Origin: Thermoplasmata archaeon
GTDB lineage: Archaea; Thermoplasmatota; Thermoplasmata; Lutacidiplasmatales; UBA184
Direction of reading: 5' to 3'
NCBI GenBank assembly: GCA_021823085.1
Contig: JAKAPG010000057.1
Coordinates: forward strand, 1-9,024
DNA length: 9,024 nt
Below are positions 1-6,227 of this stretch, in pieces (within the stretch, counting starts at the first letter, position 1; every line of letters begins with the position of its first letter). The notes beneath the pieces are model-generated. The model was not told the origin of the DNA. It made no database searches and was given only the letters and a program-made list of their open reading frames with translations. A program made the translations under genes and the position numbers.

Positions 1-720
1 TACCGATTGGGCAAGGCGCGGAGCTTCGACCTCTTGCAGACCCCCCTCGGCCACCTCACGAGCCTCCTGCTCCCCCTCGGAATGTTTCTCACGGTCTACG
101 GCTACGCCTCCACGCCGGCGGGTGCCTCCGCGTTCCTCATGGCCTTCCTCCACAACCCCCTCGCGACGTTCTGGTCCGTCCCGATCCTCCGCTACCTGCT
201 CGTCGTCGGAGCGGCGGCGACCATCCCCTCGGGGCTCGTGCTCCGGCACTGTCGGATCTCCTGGGGAACCTACTGGAACCATCGGTGGCTGAGTGCGGCG
301 GTCAGCATGATCGCGCTTCCGTATGAATTTCAGAGCATGGCCTCCTACCTCGTGACCCGGTTGCGGAGCATTCCCGTGACCCCGAAGAGCGAGAGCCCGC
401 TGCGTCTACGCGAAGTGGTGTATCTCTCCCGGTATTCTCTCCTCCTGGCGGGCCTCCTGATGGCGGGAATCGTCGCGTTGAACCCGCTCGCCGGGCTCTT
501 CAACGCCACTTGGCTCGTACCGATGCTGCTCGCGCCCCTCATCGTCTGGCGGTTCGGTGGTCCCGCCCGGCCGGCGTCGGGCGCGGGCGTGGTCGCGGAC
601 CGGGGGGAGCCCACGGCTTATCGGATGGAACCCGCCCATGTCCGATGGGCACTGAGCCGGAGCTCGTCGTCCGGGAGTTGGGTCCTCGGTTCCTCGGTAA
701 CCCTTCCCACCCGGGCGTGA
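1..720 (+). CDS. Glycosyltransferase family 2-like membrane protein, C-terminal part (5' end outside window)
   Basis: The frame is open from base 1 (Y-R-L-G-K...), so the gene starts upstream; the TTG at base 7 is not a believable start. The visible 239 residues hold about four to five hydrophobic segments (roughly residues 18-36, 50-78, 92-106, 142-160 and 166-184 counted from base 7). A cytoplasmic stretch contains SIPVTPK, resembling the F-x-V-T-P-K motif after the catalytic domain in cellulose-synthase-like GT2 enzymes. The first residues (YRLGKARSF) would fall around the QxxRW motif of these enzymes, with Leu where Trp is usual, but the edge cuts the motif. Such enzymes build polysaccharides or glycolipids at the cytoplasmic membrane face. 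The last ~50 residues (after IVWRFGG) are low-complexity and Arg/Ser/Gly-rich, so the true 3' end may be altered. Family assignment is inferred from topology and this motif. Confidence 0.6.
   Translation, partial: YRLGKARSFDLLQTPLGHLTSLLLPLGMFLTVYGYASTPAGASAFLMAFLHNPLATFWSVPILRYLLVVGAAATIPSGLVLRHCRISWGTYWNHRWLSAAVSMIALPYEFQSMASYLVTRLRSIPVTPKSESPLRLREVVYLSRYSLLLAGLLMAGIVALNPLAGLFNATWLVPMLLAPLIVWRFGGPARPASGAGVVADRGEPTAYRMEPAHVRWALSRSSSSGSWVLGSSVTLPTRA
634..650. repeat. Perfect 6-bp inverted repeat (hairpin) in the 3' part of the glycosyltransferase frame
   Basis: GCCCAT (634-639), a 5-nt loop, then ATGGGC (645-650). It lies in the low-complexity tail of the upstream reading frame, about 70 nt before the stop. 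No T-run follows, so a terminator role is unproven. Confidence 0.4.
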
Positions 721-1216
721 CGAGCCGGTCGGCTGGTGGATCGCGCCCACCAACGCCTTCTCTCCCTCGCTTTGCGCGGCGGACCCGTGCCGATCCCAAA
801 CGGATCGGGCCGCAGGCGCAGGACCCGTGCCCCGAGCTCGGCGAGCCCAACCCCCTCTGCATCTTCCCGGTCTCCACCACGCCCGCCAGCGCGGCGAACC
901 GTTCCGCACCGCCGAGCGTCCGCGACCCTCGAGACAGCTTGCACTTCTTCGCGATGCGCGGCCTCAGCCCCTGCTCGGCCCGGTGGTCATGGGCCGCCAC
1001 GCCGACCTCCGCCCCCCACCCCAGCTCGCCCTCGTGCTTCGTCAAGAACTTCCGCCGGGCCTGGGCCGCCTCGCCTTCTCGCGCGACCTGGAGCCACCGA
1101 ACGAGGTGCGTGCGCTGGCGCGCCGCCTCCGCGCGCCGAGCCCTCTCGTCCGGGAGTCGCGCGGCAGCCCGCACGCTGCGTGCGCTCTTCTCCAACGCCC
1201 CCAGCCCTCGCTGACA
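721..1216. other. About 500 bp without a supportable gene
   Basis: This stretch lies between the glycosyltransferase stop and the left end of the IS3 element. Several frames are open, as expected at this GC content, but none shows a recognisable domain, hydrophobic pattern or start signal. On the minus strand the IS3 orfB frame stays open across all of it because the element's stop was lost. That extension holds a charged stretch (including ARRKFLTKHEGELG, about 1022-1063) that could be a remnant of another coding sequence, but I cannot name a family. No tRNA, promoter or array is visible. Confidence 0.5.
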
Positions 1217-1236
1217 TGTACCCCGCCGGTTTGCAC
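1217..1236 (+). repeat. Left terminal inverted repeat of the IS3 element
   Basis: TGTACCCCGCCGG followed by TTTGCAC. It pairs with the complement of 2586-2608 over TACCCC-N-CCGG and TGCAC, with one mismatch and small indels. Confidence 0.6.
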
Positions 1237-2112
1237 AGGGTGAGGGGTGCGGGGAGAGGGCGGTTCGGCCCTGGGTCCGGCTCCGGTCAGGCTCCTCCTT
1301 CCTCTTCTTCGCGAACTCCGTTGGCGTGAGATCGTTCCACGAGGAGCGCGGTCGCTCTTCGTTGTAGTGGCGCAGCGACGTCGCCAAGTGATCCCGGGTC
1401 TCCGCGTACGGCCGGGGAGGCGCCGTCCAGAGGTAGTCCATCTTGAGGTGACCGTGGTAGCTTTCCATCATTCCGTGATCTTCCCGCCTCTTCTTGCGGA
1501 TCGCCTCCAACTCGATTCCGAGAACCTTCCTGCGCTCCCGGAACACGTGGGCGATGAACTGACTCCCGGCGTCGGACCGGAGGACCACTCCGTCGGCGCG
1601 GAGACGCCGTGGGAACTCCTTCGCCACCGCCGCTTGGACCACGTCGATCGCCTCCATCGCTCCACAGTTCGGCAGGAAGCTCCAGGCGAGTACCTCGCGC
1701 GTGCAGCCATCGAGAATCGAGGTCAGCGGGCACGGACCTCGATCGGTCGTGTCGATGTACGTGGGGTCGGTAGACCCCTTCTGGTTCGGTCGATCCGCTT
1801 CAAGCGCTCCGGCCGACGGGAGACGGGGTCGTGGGAAGTGGGCCGGCCGGAGCCGCTGTTCCTCCCTCATCCACCGGTCGACCCGCCTGCGGTGGATCCT
1901 TCGTCCCTCGCGACGGAGCATCGCCCCCAACCGGCGGTGGCCGTACGTCACCCGGTTGAGCGCGACCCGCCGGACCGCGGCCCGAGTCTCGGCCGCATCC
2001 GGTCGTCGATGGAGGACGTGAGGCCGAGGCAGGGTGGAGAGGGCCCGACGAGAGATCCCGGAGATCCGGGCGGCCCTCGAGAGGGAGCTGATCCCGCGCT
2101 CCGGCATCGCTC

Positions 2113-2487
2113 TCACGAGCGCCCTCCGTCGTTTTTTCCCAGCGACGACCCCTCGAGGGGCTCGCGCAGCCCATCGTTGGCGATGGCGTAGTCGGCGACG
2201 AGCTTCTTCCGCCGGGCGTTCTCGTGGCGGAGCGCCGTCTCGGGGGTCCCCTCCTTCGAGCGGAGACCATTCTTCATCGAGGCGGGGGCGCGCTCGCGCC
2301 ATTCGTAGAAGGCGGTCGAGCGGATGCCGGGACGCCGACCGATCTCGGCGACGTTGGCCCGGGGCTGGAGGCCCTCGCGGACGATCTGGACTTCTCGCCG
2401 GCGGACCAGGTCTTGGGTGGGGTCATGGAGCCTCCTCCAGGAGCGCAGAAGCGCTCCGGCCCGCGGGGAAAGGGTCCGGGGGTCCAA
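2113..2487 (-). pseudogene. IS3-family transposase orfA (HTH protein), probably frameshifted near its start
   Basis: This is the DNA-binding half of the IS3 transposase. The core has a helix-turn-helix (VQIVREGLQPRANVAEIG, then GIRSTAFYEWRERA) and a coiled-coil-like tail (ALRHENARRKKLVADYAIAN) ending LREPLEGSSLGKN before TGA at 2113-2115. The open frame begins with ATG at 2487. However, an ATG at 2426 in a neighbouring phase gives MTPPKTWSAGEK, just what IS3 OrfA proteins usually have before the VQIVREGL helix. Restoring one G around 2389-2392 joins the two into a conventional ~105-residue OrfA. I infer a one-base deletion, so the MDPRTLSPR... N-terminus is probably artificial. The last codons overlap the slippery site that feeds orfB. 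Confidence 0.7.
2131..2137 (-). promoter_or_regulatory. Programmed -1 frameshift slippery heptamer A AAA AAC
   Basis: On the minus strand the orfA codons read GGA-AAA-AAC-GAC, so A-AAA-AAC is an exact X XXY YYZ heptamer in the orfA phase. A one-base backward slip gives AAA-AAA-CGA, the orfB phase, and leads directly into RRRALVRAMPERG. Position, phase and sequence match the mechanism used by IS3-family elements to make the OrfAB fusion transposase. Confidence 0.85.
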
Positions 2488-2529
2488 GAACTCTTCCGGG
2501 CGGCCTCGAAGCAGCCGGCGGGGATGTGC

Positions 2530-2554
2530 GGGGCGCTGGCGCTCGAAGCGCCCC
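2530..2554. repeat. Nested inverted repeats inside the IS3 right end
   Basis: GGGGCGC (2530-2536) pairs with GCGCCCC (2548-2554). An alternative inner hairpin pairs GGCGCT (2538-2543) with AGCGCC (2547-2552) across a 3-nt loop. It lies between the terminal repeat and orfA, where the transposase promoter should be, so it could affect orfA expression or block read-in transcription. The role is inferred. Confidence 0.4.
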
Positions 2555-2585
2555 CTGGACCCCCCTATGTGCCAACTACGTGGTG

Positions 2586-2608
2586 GTGCAGGTCCGGAGG
2601 GGTACGCA
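2586..2608 (-). repeat. Right terminal inverted repeat of the IS3 element
   Basis: GTGCAGGTCCGGAGGGGTAC (2586-2605), then GCA. It mirrors the left end imperfectly. It contains GGAGGGG (2596-2602), which resembles a ribosome-binding site but lies about 25 nt before the PAC2 ATG at 2628, too far for normal use. Confidence 0.6.
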
Positions 2609-2627
2609 ACACCATGAGGCCCCTGCC

Positions 2628-3467
2628 ATGCCCGATAACGCTGGCGACAAGGACCCAGCCTTGGCGAAAGCGCCGAATCCGAGGAGCCCTTTGCTTGCCG
2701 GAACCGTCCGGGTGGACGTGGTCGACCTGGCAGGCCGGTCGCTTCGGGGGGCCATGATGATCGTTGGTTTCCCCACCCACGGGCTGGTCGGCTCCGTCGC
2801 GATCAAATATCTGGTCGAGACGCTCGAAATGACCCCGGTGGCCCGCGTTGAGAGTCCGTCCCTCCCCCCGACGGTGGTCATGGACGAAGGGCTTGTCGAC
2901 TCCCCGATCCGAGTCTATGCAAGCCGGATGGCGTGCGGGCCGGACAAGAAGTGCGGCCAGCTCGTCGTGGCGATCTCCGAAATCGCGATCGATGCCCCCT
3001 TGATCGGCGCCGTCGGCGAGGCGCGGTTGGATTGGGCCGAGGCCAAGGGCGTCAAGATGATCTTCGCGATCGAGGGAAAACCCCGCGAGGGAGGCTCCGC
3101 AAACGAGGAGATCCCCGTGCTCGCCCTCGGGAACGCCCCCGGGCTCCCCGGGATACGATCCTACGGCTTCCCGCGAGCTTCCGGCATGCTCACGGGGTTC
3201 GGGGCCGCCGTCCTGAAGGCGGGCCTCGGCCGGAAGATCCCCATCGTCTGCCTCCTGCCCGAGGCCGAGAAGGATCGCCCGGATGGACGGGCGGCCGCCA
3301 AGGTCGTTGAAACGATCCGGCCGCTGGTGCCTCAGCTCGGGCTCGATCCCGGACCGCTTCGACAGAAATCCGAGGAACTGGAGACCGAGCAGCGGGAGCA
3401 CCTCCATGCCCAACGCGACGCGGTCACGCAGCTCGCGAACGCGGTTCCATTCGGGATCTACGGGTAA
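2628..3467 (+). CDS. PAC2-family protein (archaeal proteasome-assembly-chaperone-like)
   Basis: 279 residues, a normal length for archaeal PAC2 (PF09754) proteins, which are related to eukaryotic proteasome assembly chaperones; their exact archaeal role is unsettled. The core begins at residues 28-70 with a strand and GFPTHGLVGSVAIKYLVETL (48-67), the family's glycine-rich P-x-x-G-x-x-G region. LPPTVVMDEGLVDSPIRVY follows (79-97), then strands and the glycine-rich SGMLTGFGAAVL (185-196) and IPIVCLLPEA (204-213). The C-terminus (244-272) is charged and helical. C103-GPDKK-C109 recurs in the decayed paralogue at 6826-7639, so the pair is probably meaningful. ATG 2628 is chosen because the frame upstream is IS3 sequence. 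It has no close ribosome-binding site and lies 19 bp from the IS3 end, which has probably replaced its native promoter. The gene converges on the CARF operon. Confidence 0.85.
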   Translation: MPDNAGDKDPALAKAPNPRSPLLAGTVRVDVVDLAGRSLRGAMMIVGFPTHGLVGSVAIKYLVETLEMTPVARVESPSLPPTVVMDEGLVDSPIRVYASRMACGPDKKCGQLVVAISEIAIDAPLIGAVGEARLDWAEAKGVKMIFAIEGKPREGGSANEEIPVLALGNAPGLPGIRSYGFPRASGMLTGFGAAVLKAGLGRKIPIVCLLPEAEKDRPDGRAAAKVVETIRPLVPQLGLDPGPLRQKSEELETEQREHLHAQRDAVTQLANAVPFGIYG

Positions 3468-3629
3468 CTACAGATTCGAGCCGGTAGACCTGACCCGCCC
3501 GTGATTCTCTCGGCGCAGCAGCCACGCCCCACCGGACCTCGACCGGGGTACGCGGGCGCCCGGAATCCGATGGACCCATCGCGCGTTCGTCGGGTCGTCG
3601 AGACGGGACGCCCCCATCTCCCGGGGCCG

Positions 3630-3995
3630 TCAAAGCTCCGTCGTAAGGGCCGCCACCTTCCGGCGCATCCTCGCCGCATGCAGGGAGCAGAGATTGAACA
3701 CCTCGGTGAACACCGGGAACTCCGCGTCGTCCGACGGCACGGCCCTCCCGACGGGAGCGGCTCGAAGTTCGACCAACTCGCGGGCTCGGTGTTCGCAGTG
3801 GCCCGGGCGCTCGGCCGACCGGGTCTCCTCTTCGGTCGAGTGGACGAAATCGAACGCCGCCCCGACCATGCAGACCGGAAACAGGCAGCCATCCTCCGGG
3901 CGGCGGAACTCGTCGGGAGCCTCGTGAGAGGGGTTCTCCGGAGGGCGCCGTCGGATGGGCACAGTACTCGGGCAGGAGGAAGCGTTGCCCTCCAT
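3630..3995 (-). CDS. Small Cys/His-containing hypothetical protein, downstream partner of the CARF regulator
   Basis: 121 residues, starting with ATG 5 nt after the TAA of the CARF-wHTH gene, so almost certainly the second gene of the same operon. The first ~30 residues are Pro/Ser/Arg-rich and look disordered. After that come DGCLFPVC (C37, C42), HCEHR (H66, C67, H69) and FNLCSLHAARMRRK (C103, H106). Their spacing would suit a small metal-binding or otherwise Cys-dependent fold, but it matches no zinc-finger pattern I can name. There is no signal peptide or membrane segment. A longer open frame on this strand (to 4832) covers this gene but is out of phase with the CARF gene upstream of 3995; only the part from 3995 looks protein-like. 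Function unknown; co-transcription suggests it acts with or is controlled by the regulator. Confidence 0.6.
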   Translation of the reverse strand: MEGNASSCPSTVPIRRRPPENPSHEAPDEFRRPEDGCLFPVCMVGAAFDFVHSTEEETRSAERPGHCEHRARELVELRAAPVGRAVPSDDAEFPVFTEVFNLCSLHAARMRRKVAALTTEL

Positions 3996-4000
3996 GCCCG

Positions 4001-4672
4001 TTAGCGTCTCCCAGGAGCGCCGCTCGTCTCGTCCGTCCGGGCGAGGAGCAAGATCCGTCCCATCGGCGTCACCCGAAGCACCAGCCGCCCCTGGATTGCA
4101 CGGTCGACTTCGATAAGGCCGAGGCTCTCGAGCCCGCGGGACCCCTGGCCTCCCCGGATGTGGTAGGAAAGGAGGGACTTGTCGAGTCCGGTCCGCTCGG
4201 CAAGCGTCCCCAGGGAGTTGACCTCTCCCCCGGCATCCTCGAGCGCGCGGAGGATCCTCACCTTCGCCTCGGTCACGATCTCGTCGTAGGAGAACTTGAG
4301 CACGGGCAACGGGACCGGCTTGTCGCCCATGACGTCGATCGACGTGAGCCCGTTCACGAACGCCGCCGCCAGCAGCGAGCAGGTCATCATCCGGGGCCCC
4401 GCCCCGGTGTTTACCACGACGTCGTCGAATCGCGTTCGTTCCTCCTTCACGATCGCCGAGACCATCTGGAGGCACGCTACGAGAGGTTCTTTGTCGATCC
4501 GGATCAGGTCGGTCGGCAGTTTGATCCCCGCGCACCGCCGGGCCACATCCCGGGCGGCCACCTCGAACTCCGGGGTGTAGAGAAGGACGAGCTTCGAAAC
4601 CGGGAAGGTCCGGAACCCCACGAACACCGCGTCCGGGTTCTCTCCCACGGAGGCGATCTGGAGGACGCGCAT
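4001..4672 (-). CDS. CARF-domain winged-helix transcriptional regulator (Csa3/HFX_2341-like)
   Basis: 223 residues from ATG 4672. Residues 1-130 fit a Rossmann-like CARF sensor: MRVLQIASVGENPDAVF (1-17), then KLVLLYTPE (27-35), and the diagnostic loop VVVNTGAGPRMMTCSLLAAA (86-104), a variant of the (N)xTGG-x-(K/R)-x-M motif that contacts cyclic oligonucleotides in CARF proteins. Residues ~131-215 form a winged helix-turn-helix (EAKVRILRAL, LGTLAERTGLDKSLLSYHI, then a wing around LGLIEVD...GRLVLRVTPMGRILL). Csa3 proteins of this architecture respond to cyclic oligoadenylates and control cas genes, but no CRISPR or cas gene is visible here, so its ligand and targets are unknown. An in-frame ATG at 4789 would add 39 low-complexity residues outside the domain, so I reject it. 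The Cys/His gene follows 5 nt after the TAA. Confidence 0.75.
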   Translation of the reverse strand: MRVLQIASVGENPDAVFVGFRTFPVSKLVLLYTPEFEVAARDVARRCAGIKLPTDLIRIDKEPLVACLQMVSAIVKEERTRFDDVVVNTGAGPRMMTCSLLAAAFVNGLTSIDVMGDKPVPLPVLKFSYDEIVTEAKVRILRALEDAGGEVNSLGTLAERTGLDKSLLSYHIRGGQGSRGLESLGLIEVDRAIQGRLVLRVTPMGRILLLARTDETSGAPGRR

Positions 4673-4697
4673 CCCTACGCGGACGGACGAAGGGGCG

Positions 4698-4703
4698 GAT
4701 AAT
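4698..4703 (-). promoter_or_regulatory. Possible TATA-like element for the CARF operon
   Basis: Minus-strand ATTATC, the only AT-rich run in this GC-rich region, centred about 28 nt before the chosen ATG at 4672. That is the archaeal TATA-box distance expected if transcription starts at or next to the ATG (a leaderless message). No convincing BRE purine tract is seen, so this is weak evidence that also supports the 4672 start. Confidence 0.3.
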
Positions 4704-4912
4704 CCCTCGGTGGGAACTAGGGGGCAATCGGATTCCGCGGCGACGGGATCGCGGGAGGGCAGCGGGCTCCTCGTGGATGCGGTGCTCACGAGGAACCCAA
4801 GGTCCGTTCCGTGCCATCAAGCCGGACTTCAACCGTTGGATTCCGGGAGGTCCGGGAGGCTATCGGTTCCAACTGACTTTCCGCACCCTGGCCGAGGCGT
4901 GAACGCGGATTA

Positions 4913-4936
4913 GGTTCTTCCGGGTTCTGGGTGGGT
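4913..4936 (+). repeat. Left terminal inverted repeat of the ISL3 element
   Basis: Starts GGTTCTTCCGGG and ends GGGTGGGT. 18 of 24 positions match the complement of 6204-6227, with the four mismatches in the middle and two near the outer end. Confidence 0.8.
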
Positions 4937-4979
4937 AGGCCGATGGCGTAGGAGCGGCTCCGGCCCCCCGGTGGGCGGC

Positions 4980-6224
4980 ATGCAGGACGCGGATCTCTGG
5001 AACCGATTGCTCGGACGGGAGCCTCCTTGGTCAGTCGAACGGATCGAACTCCTTGTACGGGAGGAGAAGGTCGATGTGTACCTGGTCCGCACCGAGGGAG
5101 CGCTCCGGCCGTGCCCGGAGTGCGGGAAGAAGCTTCCAGCCTACGACCACAAGGACGAGCGGGTCTGGCGCCACCTCGACACCATGGCCTTCCAGACCCG
5201 GGTCCACGCTCGTCCTCCCCGGGTCGAGTGTCCGGACCACGGCGTCCGTCAGGCCGGAGTCCCCTGGGCCGAGCCGAATAGCCGCTTCACGAAGTTCTTC
5301 GAGCGCTTCGCCATCGATGTCGCCCAGGAGACCGACACCAAGGGCGCGGGGAAGATCCTCAAGCTCAGTTGGGACGAGGTCTGGGGCGTCCAGGAGCGCG
5401 CGGTGGCTCGTGGCCTACGGGCCAAGCCCCCCGTGGCGCTCCGCTTCATGGGCGTCGACGAGAAAGCGGTCGGCCACGGTCACCAGCATGCCACGATCGT
5501 CTACAACCTCGAGAAGGGGACCGTGGAATGGGTCGGGGAGGACCGGAGGAAGGAGACCCGCGACCGGTTCTTCCAGAGCCTCTCCTCCGAGCAACGCGCG
5601 GGGATCGAGGCGGTGGGGCTCGACATGTGGGGACCGTTCATCGCCTCGATTGGCGAGCACGTCCCCGAGGCCAACGGGAAGTTGGTCTTCGACCCGTTCC
5701 ACATCGTGGGGCACATGAACGAGGCGGTGAACGACGTGCGGAAACGGGAGCACCGTCAGCTGAGCGAGGAGGGGACGCGCCCACTCGTCGGCACGCGGTT
5801 CTGGTGGCTCTGCGGGAGGGAGAATCTCCCGGAGCGACACCGGGAGGGGTTCGCCGCCCTCCAGGCAGCGCACCTGAAGACCGGGAGAGCCTACGCGATC
5901 ATGGAGGCGCTACGGGACCTTTGGGCACAGGACTCCTCGAGGACGGGAGCGGCGTACTGGCGCGGGTGGCCCTTCCGGGCGACGCACAGCCGGCTCGCGC
6001 CGGCGATCCGTGTGGCGCGGATGATGAAGGACCACCTAACGGGGGTGCTGAACTACTTCGAGCACCGGATCCCGAACGCGGTGGCGGAGGGGCTGAACTC
6101 GAAGATCGCGACGATCCAGAAGATGGCCCACGGGTTCCGAAACAAGGACCACTTCCGGACGGCGGGCCTGTTCCGGTGTGGGGGCCTTCAGCTACACCCG
6201 GTGACCCACCCGATTCCCGGATGA
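4980..6224 (+). CDS. ISL3-family transposase
   Basis: 414 residues, full family length, no internal stop. The N-terminus has a zinc-ribbon-like pair CPECGKK (C45, C48) with CPDHG (C84), then an HTH-like region (ILKLSWDEVWGVQERAV, ~126-142) typical of ISL3. The DDE nuclease core has D160 in FMGVDEKA, D238 in LVFDPFHI and E370 in AVAEGLNSKI. The segments around each (notably VFDPFHIV and EGLNSKI) are ISL3 hallmarks, as is the final GFRNKDHFR. It would cut and rejoin the element at its inverted repeats. ATG 4980 is preferred over the in-frame GTG at 4971 because GGTGGGCGG precedes it. Conserved catalytic residues, full length and preserved repeats suggest it may still be active, unlike the IS3 copy. 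Confidence 0.92.
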   Translation: MQDADLWNRLLGREPPWSVERIELLVREEKVDVYLVRTEGALRPCPECGKKLPAYDHKDERVWRHLDTMAFQTRVHARPPRVECPDHGVRQAGVPWAEPNSRFTKFFERFAIDVAQETDTKGAGKILKLSWDEVWGVQERAVARGLRAKPPVALRFMGVDEKAVGHGHQHATIVYNLEKGTVEWVGEDRRKETRDRFFQSLSSEQRAGIEAVGLDMWGPFIASIGEHVPEANGKLVFDPFHIVGHMNEAVNDVRKREHRQLSEEGTRPLVGTRFWWLCGRENLPERHREGFAALQAAHLKTGRAYAIMEALRDLWAQDSSRTGAAYWRGWPFRATHSRLAPAIRVARMMKDHLTGVLNYFEHRIPNAVAEGLNSKIATIQKMAHGFRNKDHFRTAGLFRCGGLQLHPVTHPIPG

Positions 6225-6227
6225 GCC
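6204..6227 (-). repeat. Right terminal inverted repeat of the ISL3 element
   Basis: Read on the minus strand it starts GGCTCATCCGGG and ends GGGTGGGT. It contains the transposase stop codon (TGA 6222-6224) and an overlapping ATG (6221-6223) in another phase. Confidence 0.8.

Larger units (their letters stand above)
1217..2137 (-). pseudogene. IS3-family transposase orfB (DDE integrase core), stop codon lost
   Basis: This is the catalytic half of the IS3 transposase, made as an orfA-orfB fusion by -1 frameshifting at 2131-2137. The product resumes as RRRALVRAMPERGIS. It then has an HTH_21-like segment (VTYGHRRLGAMLRREGRRIH...) and an rve integrase core. All three acidic residues are present: D in STDPTYID, D in LRSDAGSQF and E in MMESYHGHLK, with exactly 35 residues between the last two (DD35E). 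It ends with the family's HYNEERP...LTPTEFAKKRK. A TGA that would end the protein at 1287-1289 is in another phase, so the frame runs out of the element to a stop at 539. Upstream the same frame is open to an ATG at 2302 without conserved content. STDPTYI (usually STDLTYI), EDHGMME (usually DN) and RPRSSWNDL differ from consensus. Listed as a pseudogene because of the lost stop; catalysis might survive in the fusion. Confidence 0.75.
1217..2608 (-). mobile_element. IS3-family insertion sequence
   Basis: About 1392 bp, a normal IS3 length. Reading from the left the end is TGTACCCCGCCGG (1217-1229). Reading the complement from the right it is TGCGTACCCCTCCGG (2608-2594). Both contain TACCCC-N-CCGG, followed shortly by TGCAC, so they form imperfect terminal inverted repeats with the family's TG...CA ends. 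ACA flanks both sides (1214-1216 and 2609-2611), a possible 3-bp target-site duplication. Inside, on the minus strand, are orfA (HTH) and orfB (DDE integrase core) in the -1 phase with a slippery heptamer at the overlap. Mutations in both frames (see the two ORF entries) suggest a decaying copy. The exact right boundary is uncertain by about 2 bp because the repeats differ by a 2-nt indel. Confidence 0.8.
4913..6227 (+). mobile_element. ISL3-family insertion sequence
   Basis: About 1315 bp, carrying one ISL3-type transposase gene. Its ends are 24-bp imperfect inverted repeats beginning GG (4913-4936, and the complement of 6204-6227). They match at 18 of 24 positions, including TCCGGG and GGGTGGGT blocks. 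The right repeat overlaps the last codons and stop of the transposase gene. The 8 bp on each side (GCGGATTA on the left, GGGACCCC on the right) do not match, so the expected 8-bp target duplication is absent or lost. It lies between the divergent CARF operon and membrane-protein gene. Confidence 0.85.

Noticed and set aside
1247..2191. Long plus-strand open frame (314 codons) across the IS3 element
   Set aside because: It is antisense to orfB, whose DDE residues and family motifs are clear. The plus-strand translation is Arg/Pro-rich without domain features.
2034..2627. N-terminal extension of the PAC2 frame back to 2034
   Set aside because: The extension lies almost wholly inside the IS3 element and is low-complexity; the PAC2 core begins after ATG 2628.
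2565..3413. Minus-strand open frame (282 codons) opposite the PAC2 gene
   Set aside because: It mirrors codon structure of the PAC2 gene; only the plus-strand frame has a recognisable family pattern and a matching paralogue.
3468..3629. Terminator between the convergent PAC2 and Cys/His genes
   Set aside because: Only a weak 5-bp GATGG/CCATC inverted repeat is visible and there is no T-rich run on either strand.
3630..4832. A single 400-codon minus-strand gene covering the CARF region
   Set aside because: Its upstream two thirds are out of phase with the CARF-wHTH protein and low-complexity. Only the part after 3995 is protein-like, and it has its own ATG just after the CARF stop.
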